Shown here: in pieces, positions 1-8,191 of the stretch
How positions within the stretch are numbered: position 1 is the first letter of the stretch
Layout: every line of letters starts with the position of its first letter
Origin: Acidobacteriota bacterium
GTDB lineage: Bacteria > Acidobacteriota > Terriglobia > UBA7540
Assembly (NCBI GenBank): GCA_003224635.1
Contig: QHZK01000045.1
Location: 3,157 to 42,659, forward strand
DNA length: 39,503 nt
Reading direction: 5' to 3'
The notes under the pieces: model-generated
Database searches by the model: none
What the model saw: the letters and a program-made list of their open reading frames with translations, nothing else
What the model was told of the DNA's origin: nothing
Translations under genes and position numbers: made by a program

Positions 1-29
1 AGATCACGATCAAAGGCGCCGGCCTCGCA

Positions 30-614
30 ATGCTGATTGAGATCACCGATCAAAACATAAGAGGATTTGGTGTGTGGGTGGGCCCCGGAATTTGCGTTAA
101 TGGTGTTGAGCAGACCGAAGGCTTCATCATTGACTGGTCGAAGGGCGTCGTCGGGCAACTGCCGGCCGGACTCCAACAGTACGAAGTGTCGTTCTACACA
201 GCCTGCCGAATGAGCGAGTACGGCTGCCGGACGAGCGAAGTGTCCCTCGTCTATGTAGTGCTCTATGCCTATAGTCCTTCGACGGAACAGGGCTACGTTT
301 ATTTGCCCGGGAGGGATGACGAATTGTTTAAGTTCAACCATGCGATGTGGCACGGGCATGGCTTCGAGGGGAACTGGCTCCGCGCGACGAGCGCTTGGGA
401 GAAGTTCGTGAGGCCGCTCATCGCGAGAGCGACGGAAGGTGCCGGCCGAGCAGTTGCGGAGCTTGCTCGGATTAACGAGCGCTCACTACGTGGCAGGCAA
501 GCATACCCTGGCCATCGTCGATTCATCGTTGGCGTAATCGAGCGCGCGAGTCTGAAGTACGCAAGGCCAATATTCAAAAGGAGCGTGCAAGAAAATGAAA
601 AAAAACGCTTGTAA
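30..614 (+). CDS. hypothetical protein (194 aa)
   Basis: Complete ORF with plausible composition; no family recognised. Confidence 0.5.
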   Translation: MLIEITDQNIRGFGVWVGPGICVNGVEQTEGFIIDWSKGVVGQLPAGLQQYEVSFYTACRMSEYGCRTSEVSLVYVVLYAYSPSTEQGYVYLPGRDDELFKFNHAMWHGHGFEGNWLRATSAWEKFVRPLIARATEGAGRAVAELARINERSLRGRQAYPGHRRFIVGVIERASLKYARPIFKRSVQENEKKRL

Positions 615-934
615 GTGCATCAGCCACAGCCTTGCTGGTTTTGTCCTTCGGCTTATCGAAGGCCAGCCACGCCAGGGCGGCCGCGGGTGACCAGAACGGT
701 TCAATATTCGCCAGTTTGAGCTTCAGGAGGAGGCTGCAAACAAGGGCGCCCACGCCGCGCTCGAACGCGTATACAACATTCTCGCACGCCCGCGGTTGAA
801 GCCTTGTGACGACGCCTTGCTGAAAGACCCGGAGGCCCCGGTCCTGTTTCCTTACGGCGGTTTCGGGTCTCATCTGGCGGCTTGGACGCTGCGAAGCTGC
901 GGACGTACTAGCGCCCCTGCATTACAAGAAGCCT

Positions 935-1903
935 TTAGTCGCCCTTGCGCCACCGGGCAACCAGTTCGCGGGCGGCGGCTGGCCATTCCGGAAAGAGAAA
1001 CTGGAAACCGGCAGCCAGTAGGCGGCCCGGCACAACACGACGGCTCTTCAGAATCAGTTCCGACTCCGTCCGTAACACGAGGGCTCCTGTCTCGATCAAC
1101 CATTCGGGAATGGGCAAGCCGACACTGATGCCCCACGCGTCGCGGAGGCCTCGCATGAAATCGGAGTTGGGCAGCGGATGGGGAGAAGCTAGATTAATGC
1201 GGCCTGAGAGATCTTCACGAGCGATCAATAGCTCCATTGCCCGCACGAAGTCGGCTTCATGAATCCATGAAACAAACTGGGTGCCGGGACCTTGCCTGCC
1301 CCCAAGGCCGCGGCGCACCAAGCCGAGCAGCACGTCAAAGACACCGCCACGATCCGGGCTGAACGTCATAGCGCTGCGTATGGCGATCTTGCGGGTGTGC
1401 GGGGTGGGGGTTGAGAAGAACGCTTCTTCCCATCCTTTTGCAACCTCAATGGAAAAGTTCCAGGTGTCCGGAGCTCCAGGCTCGTTCCCGCCCAGTTCGC
1501 CGTTCGCTTCGTCCATGGCTCGATCCAGTGCATGGCGGTAGATGGTCGCCGTACTGGCGTTCACCCACAGGCGCGGAGGTCGATCAAGGGATGCCATCAC
1601 CCGATTTAACAAGAGCGTGCTTCGAATGCGCGATTCGTAGATCGCGCGCCGGTTCTGAGCGTTGTAGCGGCAATCCACACTCCGTCCGGCAAGATTGATG
1701 CAAACGTCGCTCTGCTCCAGTTCCGTGGTCCACGCGCCGGGCGCAGCGCCATCCCAGGCCACCACACGCCATGGTGCGGGTTGCGGACTGCGACTGAGAA
1801 CAGTGACGCTGTGGCCTTCGGCATGAAAGTGGCGCGCGAGGATGCGACCCACCTGCCCGCTCCCGCCGGGCATGATGATCCGCATCGGTTCGGGTCCAGT
1901 CAT
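935..1903 (-). CDS. TIGR01777 family NAD(P)-dependent epimerase/oxidoreductase
   Basis: N-terminal Rossmann motif MRIIMPGGSGQVGRILARHF and SDR-like body (CINLAGRSVDCRY, NASTATIY). ATG at 1903 overlaps the upstream stop (TAATG); the ORF track extends to 1939. Confidence 0.88.
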   Translation of the reverse strand: MTGPEPMRIIMPGGSGQVGRILARHFHAEGHSVTVLSRSPQPAPWRVVAWDGAAPGAWTTELEQSDVCINLAGRSVDCRYNAQNRRAIYESRIRSTLLLNRVMASLDRPPRLWVNASTATIYRHALDRAMDEANGELGGNEPGAPDTWNFSIEVAKGWEEAFFSTPTPHTRKIAIRSAMTFSPDRGGVFDVLLGLVRRGLGGRQGPGTQFVSWIHEADFVRAMELLIAREDLSGRINLASPHPLPNSDFMRGLRDAWGISVGLPIPEWLIETGALVLRTESELILKSRRVVPGRLLAAGFQFLFPEWPAAARELVARWRKGD

Positions 1904-2400
1904 TACTGTTCCTCTCCCGACGGGAGATAATTCCCCCAAGCCGGTGATTCAGCGATTTGCTGAATCGCGGCATTTCGCTCCCGGAGGAGTGCCTGCATAT
2001 AACGGCGGAGCACTACCAATTCGGCCAAGCGTCCCAAGATTCCCAGCGGCGCCGCAAGACAGAACACGTCTCGCATTTCGGTCTCCTCCGGTGACAAGGA
2101 CCGAAAGAAGTGGCCGTGCTTCATCGATTGGAAGGGGCCCCGAACCATTGTGTCCTCAAAGTACGTGGGCCGATTCATAGCCGTCATTTCGCTCGTAAGT
2201 CTCTGCCACACTCCGAAGTGCTTGGCGCGCCAAGTGACACGCTGCCCCATACCTATCAGTCCGGCGGTAACCCCAGCCTCCGCCACGGCCGCTTCGCCCC
2301 AATGGACATTGCCCGCGAGATGCACTTCCACACTTCGGGCGAGATCGAAGCATCGTTCAATCGGGGCACGGATCAGCGTGAGCTCCTCTAGTTTCACCAC
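1903..2400 (-). CDS. SRPBCC family protein
   Basis: MVKLEELTLIRAPIERCFDLARSVEVHL...RVTWRAKHFGVWQRLTSEMT pattern typical of SRPBCC proteins next to TIGR01777 epimerases; start overlaps the upstream gene's stop. Confidence 0.82.
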   Translation of the reverse strand: MVKLEELTLIRAPIERCFDLARSVEVHLAGNVHWGEAAVAEAGVTAGLIGMGQRVTWRAKHFGVWQRLTSEMTAMNRPTYFEDTMVRGPFQSMKHGHFFRSLSPEETEMRDVFCLAAPLGILGRLAELVVLRRYMQALLRERNAAIQQIAESPAWGNYLPSGEEQ

Positions 2401-3322
2401 GTCTGGTTACTCTCTCGCTCTGCCAGCATCCGCACATGACTCAGGACCCGCAAGTGAATACGATGGATGATCGCGTCTGACCACCATTTCCAGTATTCCG
2501 CCGGCCACAAGCCGTGTTGATACCACGTTGCCCCTTCCAGCAGCGTGTGGCCATTCGCCAGCTTCGTCAGCCGGAACTGGCCTCGTTCGGAAACGAGGTA
2601 CCCGTGCAGATGTTTCGGCTGTATGTGGCCGTAGGGACTCCGCTCGTGCATTGGAGCCGGATTCTCCGTGACCCGAAACTGGAGAAGGCGCGGCTCGTCC
2701 CAGACCTCAATCGGCTCCACGAAGGGGCCGGTGGAGAATTCGCAATACCGTATCGCGCCGGGGCCTAACCCCTCAATGCGCGCCCGCATTGGGTAAGCCA
2801 GTCCTGCGCGGAAGTACCACTCCTGCGGCTCAGGCAACTCCGAAAAGGCCAGCACGTGTTTCCAGACCTGCTCGGGCGTGGCCGCAACGGTGATTGCAGT
2901 CCGCACTTCAAAGACGGGCGGCGGAGCCTTGACGTCCCACGCAAGGGTGGCGGGGGACAGCAGGAGCAACATGGTGACGTTGCGCGCGGTTTGCCTTCCA
3001 GGCTCGGCTCGGTAGGCCAACCAACCGCCGAGTGCTCCCAGGGGGCGACCAGTGGCAGGGACATTAGAATACATATCGAGCCTTCCAGTCCCCCGATCAA
3101 CAAAGAGCAGGCGGATGCCATCGCCGTGACGGCCCCGATGGCTGCGGCGCGTCCTGCGGTAGGGGGACGAAATGCCCATGACGCGAGAACCCCAAATACG
3201 AAGGGGAGGAGAGCAAAAAGAGTCCAGCCGTAGGCGCCCATACGCAACAGAGCAACCCCACAGGCAATCAAGAGGGCCGCAACGCCTAGACCGCCACCAT
3301 AACGCCTTGTTGGACTCATCAC
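2394..3322 (-). pseudogene. Multi-TM membrane protein with C-terminal SRPBCC domain, split by a one-base frameshift near 3041-3045
   Basis: ORF 2765-3322 encodes the TM region (...LEGSICILMSLPLVAP) and ORF 2394-3179 the continuation (..PLGALGGWLAYRAE...VFEVRTAITVAATPEQVWKHVLAFSELPEPQEWYF). Reading C6 instead of C5 on the minus strand at 3041-3045 joins them as LPLVAPLGALGGWLAYRA. Confidence 0.75.
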
Positions 3323-3996
3323 CTAACCCCCGCTGCGATTTCGATCAGTTGCAACGCCGTCTTCCGCAAAGGCCGCATGAAAGGCAGCGAAGAGAGGCGG
3401 ATCAAACCCACCACGCTCTTCGACGCCAGTTCCAGCAGCCTGACGGTCCTGTCTTGATGCGCCGACTCATCGATGACCCAGAAGAAAATCACACCCATCT
3501 GAAAGAACCAGAGCACGCCGGGCAGGTGGGGTTCCAGGTCCCGCGGAATGCGCACCCCACAATCGACCAGAATGCGGCGAAACCAGGCAATGTCGATGTC
3601 GCGGATCTCTTTCGTTTGCGGGCCGAAGGGCGAAAGCGGGTGTTTCGGGTCCGCGCCGTTTCTCAGAAGAGTCCGCAAGACGCCCCGGTTGGGCGCGAAA
3701 TGATCAAGCTTCACTCGAATCAACTTCCGCAATCGGGCTTCTAGACCCTTGGAATGTTCCAAGGCCGCCTCGATCTTGGGTTGCATCTCCGCGCAGGAGC
3801 GCTGGTAGAAGTCCATGACAATGGCGTCCTTCGACGGGTAGTAGTAATAGGCTGCGCCCGTCGCGACCCCCGCCTTTTGGGCGATTTCCCGCATGGTGGC
3901 GCTGTCAAACCCTTCCTGCCGGAAGAGCTCCAGGGCGGCGTCCAAAATCCTGAGGCCGGTCTCTTCGGCTTTGGGGGTCACCTTAGTAGTCGGCAT
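3319..3996 (-). CDS. TetR/AcrR family transcriptional regulator
   Basis: GLRILDAALELFRQEGFDSATMREIAQKAGVATGAAYYYYPSKDAIVMDFY is a canonical TetR HTH. ORF track starts at TTG 4014, but the promoter position favours ATG at 3996 (MPTTK). Confidence 0.92.
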   Translation of the reverse strand: MPTTKVTPKAEETGLRILDAALELFRQEGFDSATMREIAQKAGVATGAAYYYYPSKDAIVMDFYQRSCAEMQPKIEAALEHSKGLEARLRKLIRVKLDHFAPNRGVLRTLLRNGADPKHPLSPFGPQTKEIRDIDIAWFRRILVDCGVRIPRDLEPHLPGVLWFFQMGVIFFWVIDESAHQDRTVRLLELASKSVVGLIRLSSLPFMRPLRKTALQLIEIAAGVR

Positions 3997-4000
3997 AGAT

Positions 4001-4014
4001 TTGAACATGTTCAA
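4001..4014. promoter_or_regulatory. Putative TetR operator O1
   Basis: Perfect 14-bp palindrome TTGAACATGTTCAA overlapping the predicted transcription start. Confidence 0.72.
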
Positions 4015-4019
4015 GACCC

Positions 4020-4048
4020 AGTATAGGGGTGCGCGGTAGGCTTGTCAA
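4020..4048 (-). promoter_or_regulatory. Sigma70-type promoter of the TetR operon
   Basis: Minus strand reads TTGACA (4048-4043), 17-nt spacer, TATACT (4025-4020). Confidence 0.8.
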
Positions 4049-4054
4049 GAACTT

Positions 4055-4068
4055 TTTGAACACGTTCA
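4055..4068. promoter_or_regulatory. Putative TetR operator O2
   Basis: TTGAACACGTTCAG, near-identical to O1, just upstream of the -35; 54 bp centre to centre from O1. Confidence 0.65.
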
Positions 4069-4192
4069 GGAACGCGTCCCGCCTCTGGTTTGGCCCCTCG
4101 GTGAGGCCTGTTTCTCGGCGTATAAGGAGATTTTTCACTCGGACGTATAATGCCCTAACCGTTCCTAGACCGGACTGAACGGTCCTAACCTC

Positions 4193-4220
4193 TGGCCAGC
4201 CGTCAGGAGGCGGCTGGCCA
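4193..4220 (+). repeat. Perfect 10-bp inverted repeat with AGGAGG in the loop
   Basis: TGGCCAGCCG (4193-4202) - TCAGGAGG - CGGCTGGCCA (4211-4220); last base is the A of an ATG at 4220. Confidence 0.8.
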
Positions 4221-4294
4221 TGAGGAGAAAAACATATAGCGTTGGGAAGAGAGCCCACCGACCGAAAATGAAGCTTGGGCTGCCCGATCTTTAG
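4220..4294 (+). pseudogene. Truncated N-terminal remnant resembling a tyrosine recombinase/integrase
   Basis: ATG...TAG encodes MRRKTYSVGKRAHRPKMKLGLPDL, resembling from memory the N-termini of Acidobacteriota phage-type integrases; no catalytic domain follows. Confidence 0.4.
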
Positions 4295-4525
4295 ATCAGG
4301 CTAAAGAGCAGTCCTCAGCAGGAACTCCAGGGGGTCGAGCACGCCCTGGCCCGGCTGGAAGTCGGCAAGCCGGGTCACATCCCAGAGGCTTACAGCCGCT
4401 TTCACAACCACAGCCTTGGAGTAGGATTTCGGAATTCAAATTTCATCCCGATGAACGGCGTCAAGCAGAGGGTTGGAATCTTTCGTCGTCCCTCCGCCAT
4501 CAACCCGCTTCGGCGCCTTTGCCGC

Positions 4526-7500
4526 TCAGAACGTCCACTTCAAGGCGAACTGAATCTCGCGCTGGTTGTCGGACAGGGTGCTGGTCACCGCGGCGCCCCC
4601 GGCCACGTCCACCGTCCCGCCAGGCAGTGCGAAATTGGGCGTGTTGGCGATATTGAAGAACTCGGCGCGGAACTGGAGCCGATGACGCTCCGTCACCCGG
4701 AACTCCTTCAGCATGGCGACGTCGAAGTTGACGAGTTCAGGTCCGCGAAGGTTCCCGTTACCGCCGTTGCCGAACACGTGCGCCGAGAGTTGGCCGGGAG
4801 CAAGCGGCGCAGGACGAAAAGCCGACGGGTTGAAGAAGCACGCCAGCGTCTGCTTGCCCGACCCGCACAGCGGATCGATGGACTGCGCGGAGGCGGTGTC
4901 AAACGAGAAGTCGTAGGGATTGTGAATTCGGTCCGGACGATAGCTGTTAGTCCCCGTGTTGCTCAGGTCTGTGGACAGGTTCGCGGTATACGCCTGTCCG
5001 CTCTGCAGGGTTGTAATTCCTGAGACCTGCCACCCGCCGAGCATGACGTTTGGAGCGCCGGCCAGGCTTCCGAGGAAACGTTTTCCGCGCCCGACCGGAA
5101 GCTCGTAGAGGTAACTTAACGAGAGGTGGTGGCGAATATCGGGAGGCGCCGCTCCTTTTTCCGCGACGACGTTGTGGGCGTTCTGGATGTTCCCGGCCAC
5201 GTTACCATCCGCCGTTCCCAGGCTCTTCCCCAGCGTATAAGCCGCGAGGATGTTGAAGCCGTCCGCAAATCGGTGATTCACAGACGCCTGGAAGGAATTG
5301 TACGAGACACTAAGCTGCGGGAAATCCAGAGGCAGGATGGTCACCAGATTGGGCAGGACGTTGAAATACGGGCGTCCCAGATTGCCGGTGGCGTCGGAGA
5401 AATTGGTGTCCAGGGGCAGGAGCGGCTGGTTCAGGTCGCTGGCTTCGTGGTTCCACAAACGATAAGCGTGCGTCCCCACATAGGCCACCTGGATGACCCA
5501 ATTCTCGCGGACCTCCTGCTGCACGTTGAAATTCCACTCGAAGATGCGGGGCATGAGCCGCGTCGGTCCGTTCGTGCGTACGGTCCCGGAGGGGTTGGCG
5601 GGGTCAGGGAAGACGACCGCGGCTGGAAACCCGGCGGAAACGAACTGGCTCGCCGGAGGAATGATGGAGGATGGAAAGCTCTGGGAGTCCACCGAAAGGA
5701 AAGGCGGGTTCAAACCGAGATCGTCGAAAATATTCGCCTCGGCGGAATAAAACACTCCGAAAGCGCTACGCACCACGGTGTGTTTGTTGCCGAAAGGCGA
5801 GTAGGCCAGGCCGAGGCGCGGAGCCCAGTCGCTCTTGTCGAACTCGACGCCGGCGTGCGGCACCGCGTTTGGCCCGACGGAATTCACGACCACGCCGCGA
5901 TGCAAGTCGAAGTTTCCGACGCGCCCATTCGCCGGGGAGGTGACTTCGTATCGCAGACCCAGGTTCAGGGTGAGGTTTGGCGTGGCGTGAAAATCGTCCT
6001 GGATGAACTCCGCCAAGTCCCAATAGCGAGTGGGATACTCGCCGACCAAGGCGTCCTGCTCGAAGAAGTTCGGCGGGCCGAGCAACAAATCGGCCAGGCC
6101 GTTCCCGCCACTTGCGGTCGTCAAATCCTGCGTATACTGGCCGTTAAAGCTGTACCAGCCACGCGGCGCCGTCACCTGGAAGAAATTGCGCTGCTGGCGC
6201 CGGAAATCAACTCCGAGCTTGAGGGAGTGCCGACCGCGCAGCCAGGTCACCGTGTCGGCGAGCTGATAGATGTTCTCGACGGCGAACTCGGGCGTCCAGA
6301 GCGAGTCGCCCATGCCGGTATAGCCGCTGACATCGAAATTCGGCAGCCCGGAGGACGTCGGGTCGCCGCGGTTGGCGTTCGGAATCCCCAGTTGCTGCCC
6401 CAAAGCTTTGCCAAAATTCAGTGGCTGGCCGGTTACCCGGAAGCGGAAGTAGCCACCGTGCAGGTCGTTGAGCAAGGTCGGGTTGAACGAATGCGTCCAG
6501 CCCGTTCCGGCGTGCTGGTTTCCGTCCTTGCTGTTGCTGGGGCAACAGTCGCCGCCACCCAGGATGCCCAAGGGCCCCGGCAAAATGCTCCGCACAGAGC
6601 CGTAACTGTAAGAGACGAAGAACTGATCTCGGTCCGAGAACCGGTTGTCGAAGTGAACGTCAAAGGAGTCCTGATCGTTGCTTTGGCTGGGATTCAGCAG
6701 GAGGTTCTGGGTGATTCCCGGCAGGGTGGCCGTCGGGTAGAGGTTGACGACGTTTTGACCGACGGCGTTAATGAGGTTGGGGGGAATCACGTTCACCTGG
6801 CCGTTGTACGAGAGCGGGTCGCGGAGCAGGACGACGGTTCCGTTCGAGCAAGTGAAGTTGCGCGTCGTGAAGGGATTGAAAATGGTGCCGGTGTCGTAAA
6901 CCGGGATCTGGCTCAAGTCGCCGCAGGGCGAAAAATTCACTCCCGTCAAGCGGTCGCTGAAGTCGCCGCCGCGCTCGCCGTTGGTGGGGACCGTCTCGAG
7001 GTTCGTCAAACCTTCGCGGATGCGGGTGCCTTGATAATCGCCGAAGATGAAGGTCTTGTCCTTCCGGACCGGCCCCCCCGCGAAGAATCCAAACTGGTTG
7101 CGGCGGAACGGAGGGCGCGCCGTGCCGGGGATTTGAGCTCCGGTCGTCAGGTCAGTCTGGTTCTGATCGAAGAAATTGCGCGCGTCGAGGACGTCATTGC
7201 GGATGAATTCGTAGAGACCGCCGTGGATTTCGTTCGTCCCGGACTTGACGGCCACGTTGACGGCGGCGCCACCCCGGCCGAACTCGGCGCTCATGGCATT
7301 TTCCTCCGTCCGAAATTCCTGGATGGCGTCCGGCGGAGGAAGGGCTACGACGCCACCCAGGCCGAACTCGTTGTTGTCCACTCCGTTGAGCAGGAAGTTG
7401 TTGTTGGAAACGCGCAAGCCGTTGATGGAAAGCGCCTCGTTGGCCCGCTCGTTCTCAAACACTCCTCCACTGACGTTCGAGCCCTGCTGGCCTCCGTTCG

Positions 7501-7999
7501 CGCCCGGGCCGAGATACGCCAGTTGGATGAAGTTCCGCCCGTTCAAAGGCAGGTCTACGACCCGGCGGGTCGTTTCAATAGTCCCGAGCGAGGAGGTCTC
7601 CGCCTGCACCAAGGGCGGTGCGCCCGTCACTTCCACGGTCTGAGTCGTCGCCCCGACCTGCAAGGTTAAATCAACGCGCACCACTTGGTTGACGCCCACC
7701 TCGACGCCAGGCCGCACGGTCTTCCGAAACCCTTCTTTCTCCATGGTGACCGTATACGTCCCGATGCGGAGCAGAGGCGCTTCGTAGTATCCGGAGGCGT
7801 TGGTGGAGACTTGAACCCCCTGGTTGGTGGCCGTGTTAGTGATAGTCACCGAGGCTTCTGGAACGACCGCCCCGGACGCGTCAGAGACCGTCCCCACAAT
7901 TGCTCCACGGTCCACTTGGGCGAGGAGGCCCGAACAACCGAGGGTGGCCATCGAGACCAGGAAGAACAGGTTGGCCCTTTGCCGAACACGCGCACTCAT
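4526..7999 (-). CDS. TonB-dependent receptor with N-terminal carboxypeptidase-regulatory-like domain (Oar-like)
   Basis: Signal peptide; QVDRGAIVGTVSDASGAVVPEASVTITNTATNQGVQVSTNASGYYEAPLLRIGTYTVTMEKEGFRK; plug motif ALSINGLRVSNNNFLLNGVDNNEFG; C-terminal QFALKWTF. Confidence 0.93.
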   Translation of the reverse strand: MSARVRQRANLFFLVSMATLGCSGLLAQVDRGAIVGTVSDASGAVVPEASVTITNTATNQGVQVSTNASGYYEAPLLRIGTYTVTMEKEGFRKTVRPGVEVGVNQVVRVDLTLQVGATTQTVEVTGAPPLVQAETSSLGTIETTRRVVDLPLNGRNFIQLAYLGPGANGGQQGSNVSGGVFENERANEALSINGLRVSNNNFLLNGVDNNEFGLGGVVALPPPDAIQEFRTEENAMSAEFGRGGAAVNVAVKSGTNEIHGGLYEFIRNDVLDARNFFDQNQTDLTTGAQIPGTARPPFRRNQFGFFAGGPVRKDKTFIFGDYQGTRIREGLTNLETVPTNGERGGDFSDRLTGVNFSPCGDLSQIPVYDTGTIFNPFTTRNFTCSNGTVVLLRDPLSYNGQVNVIPPNLINAVGQNVVNLYPTATLPGITQNLLLNPSQSNDQDSFDVHFDNRFSDRDQFFVSYSYGSVRSILPGPLGILGGGDCCPSNSKDGNQHAGTGWTHSFNPTLLNDLHGGYFRFRVTGQPLNFGKALGQQLGIPNANRGDPTSSGLPNFDVSGYTGMGDSLWTPEFAVENIYQLADTVTWLRGRHSLKLGVDFRRQQRNFFQVTAPRGWYSFNGQYTQDLTTASGGNGLADLLLGPPNFFEQDALVGEYPTRYWDLAEFIQDDFHATPNLTLNLGLRYEVTSPANGRVGNFDLHRGVVVNSVGPNAVPHAGVEFDKSDWAPRLGLAYSPFGNKHTVVRSAFGVFYSAEANIFDDLGLNPPFLSVDSQSFPSSIIPPASQFVSAGFPAAVVFPDPANPSGTVRTNGPTRLMPRIFEWNFNVQQEVRENWVIQVAYVGTHAYRLWNHEASDLNQPLLPLDTNFSDATGNLGRPYFNVLPNLVTILPLDFPQLSVSYNSFQASVNHRFADGFNILAAYTLGKSLGTADGNVAGNIQNAHNVVAEKGAAPPDIRHHLSLSYLYELPVGRGKRFLGSLAGAPNVMLGGWQVSGITTLQSGQAYTANLSTDLSNTGTNSYRPDRIHNPYDFSFDTASAQSIDPLCGSGKQTLACFFNPSAFRPAPLAPGQLSAHVFGNGGNGNLRGPELVNFDVAMLKEFRVTERHRLQFRAEFFNIANTPNFALPGGTVDVAGGAAVTSTLSDNQREIQFALKWTF

Positions 8000-8191
8000 A
8001 CCGCCTCCTGACAGACTTTAAGAAAGAGATTAGCCCAAGTATTTCTGCCCAACGCTCGACTTCGTATAACACGGAGCGCCGACGGATTCAATATGAACCC
8101 GGTGTCGAACTCCCTGGGCATTGAGGCGAATGGGTGCCGCGATCTTCGCTGAAATATCCCTCCAAGGGATTGAATGGCCGCCGCCTCAGGA

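Noticed and set aside
5126-7669. 847-aa plus-strand ORF antisense to the TonB receptor
   Set aside because: Lies entirely opposite a well-supported receptor gene; composition (Arg/Val/Glu/Gly-rich, no recognisable domain) fits GC-skewed codon shadowing.
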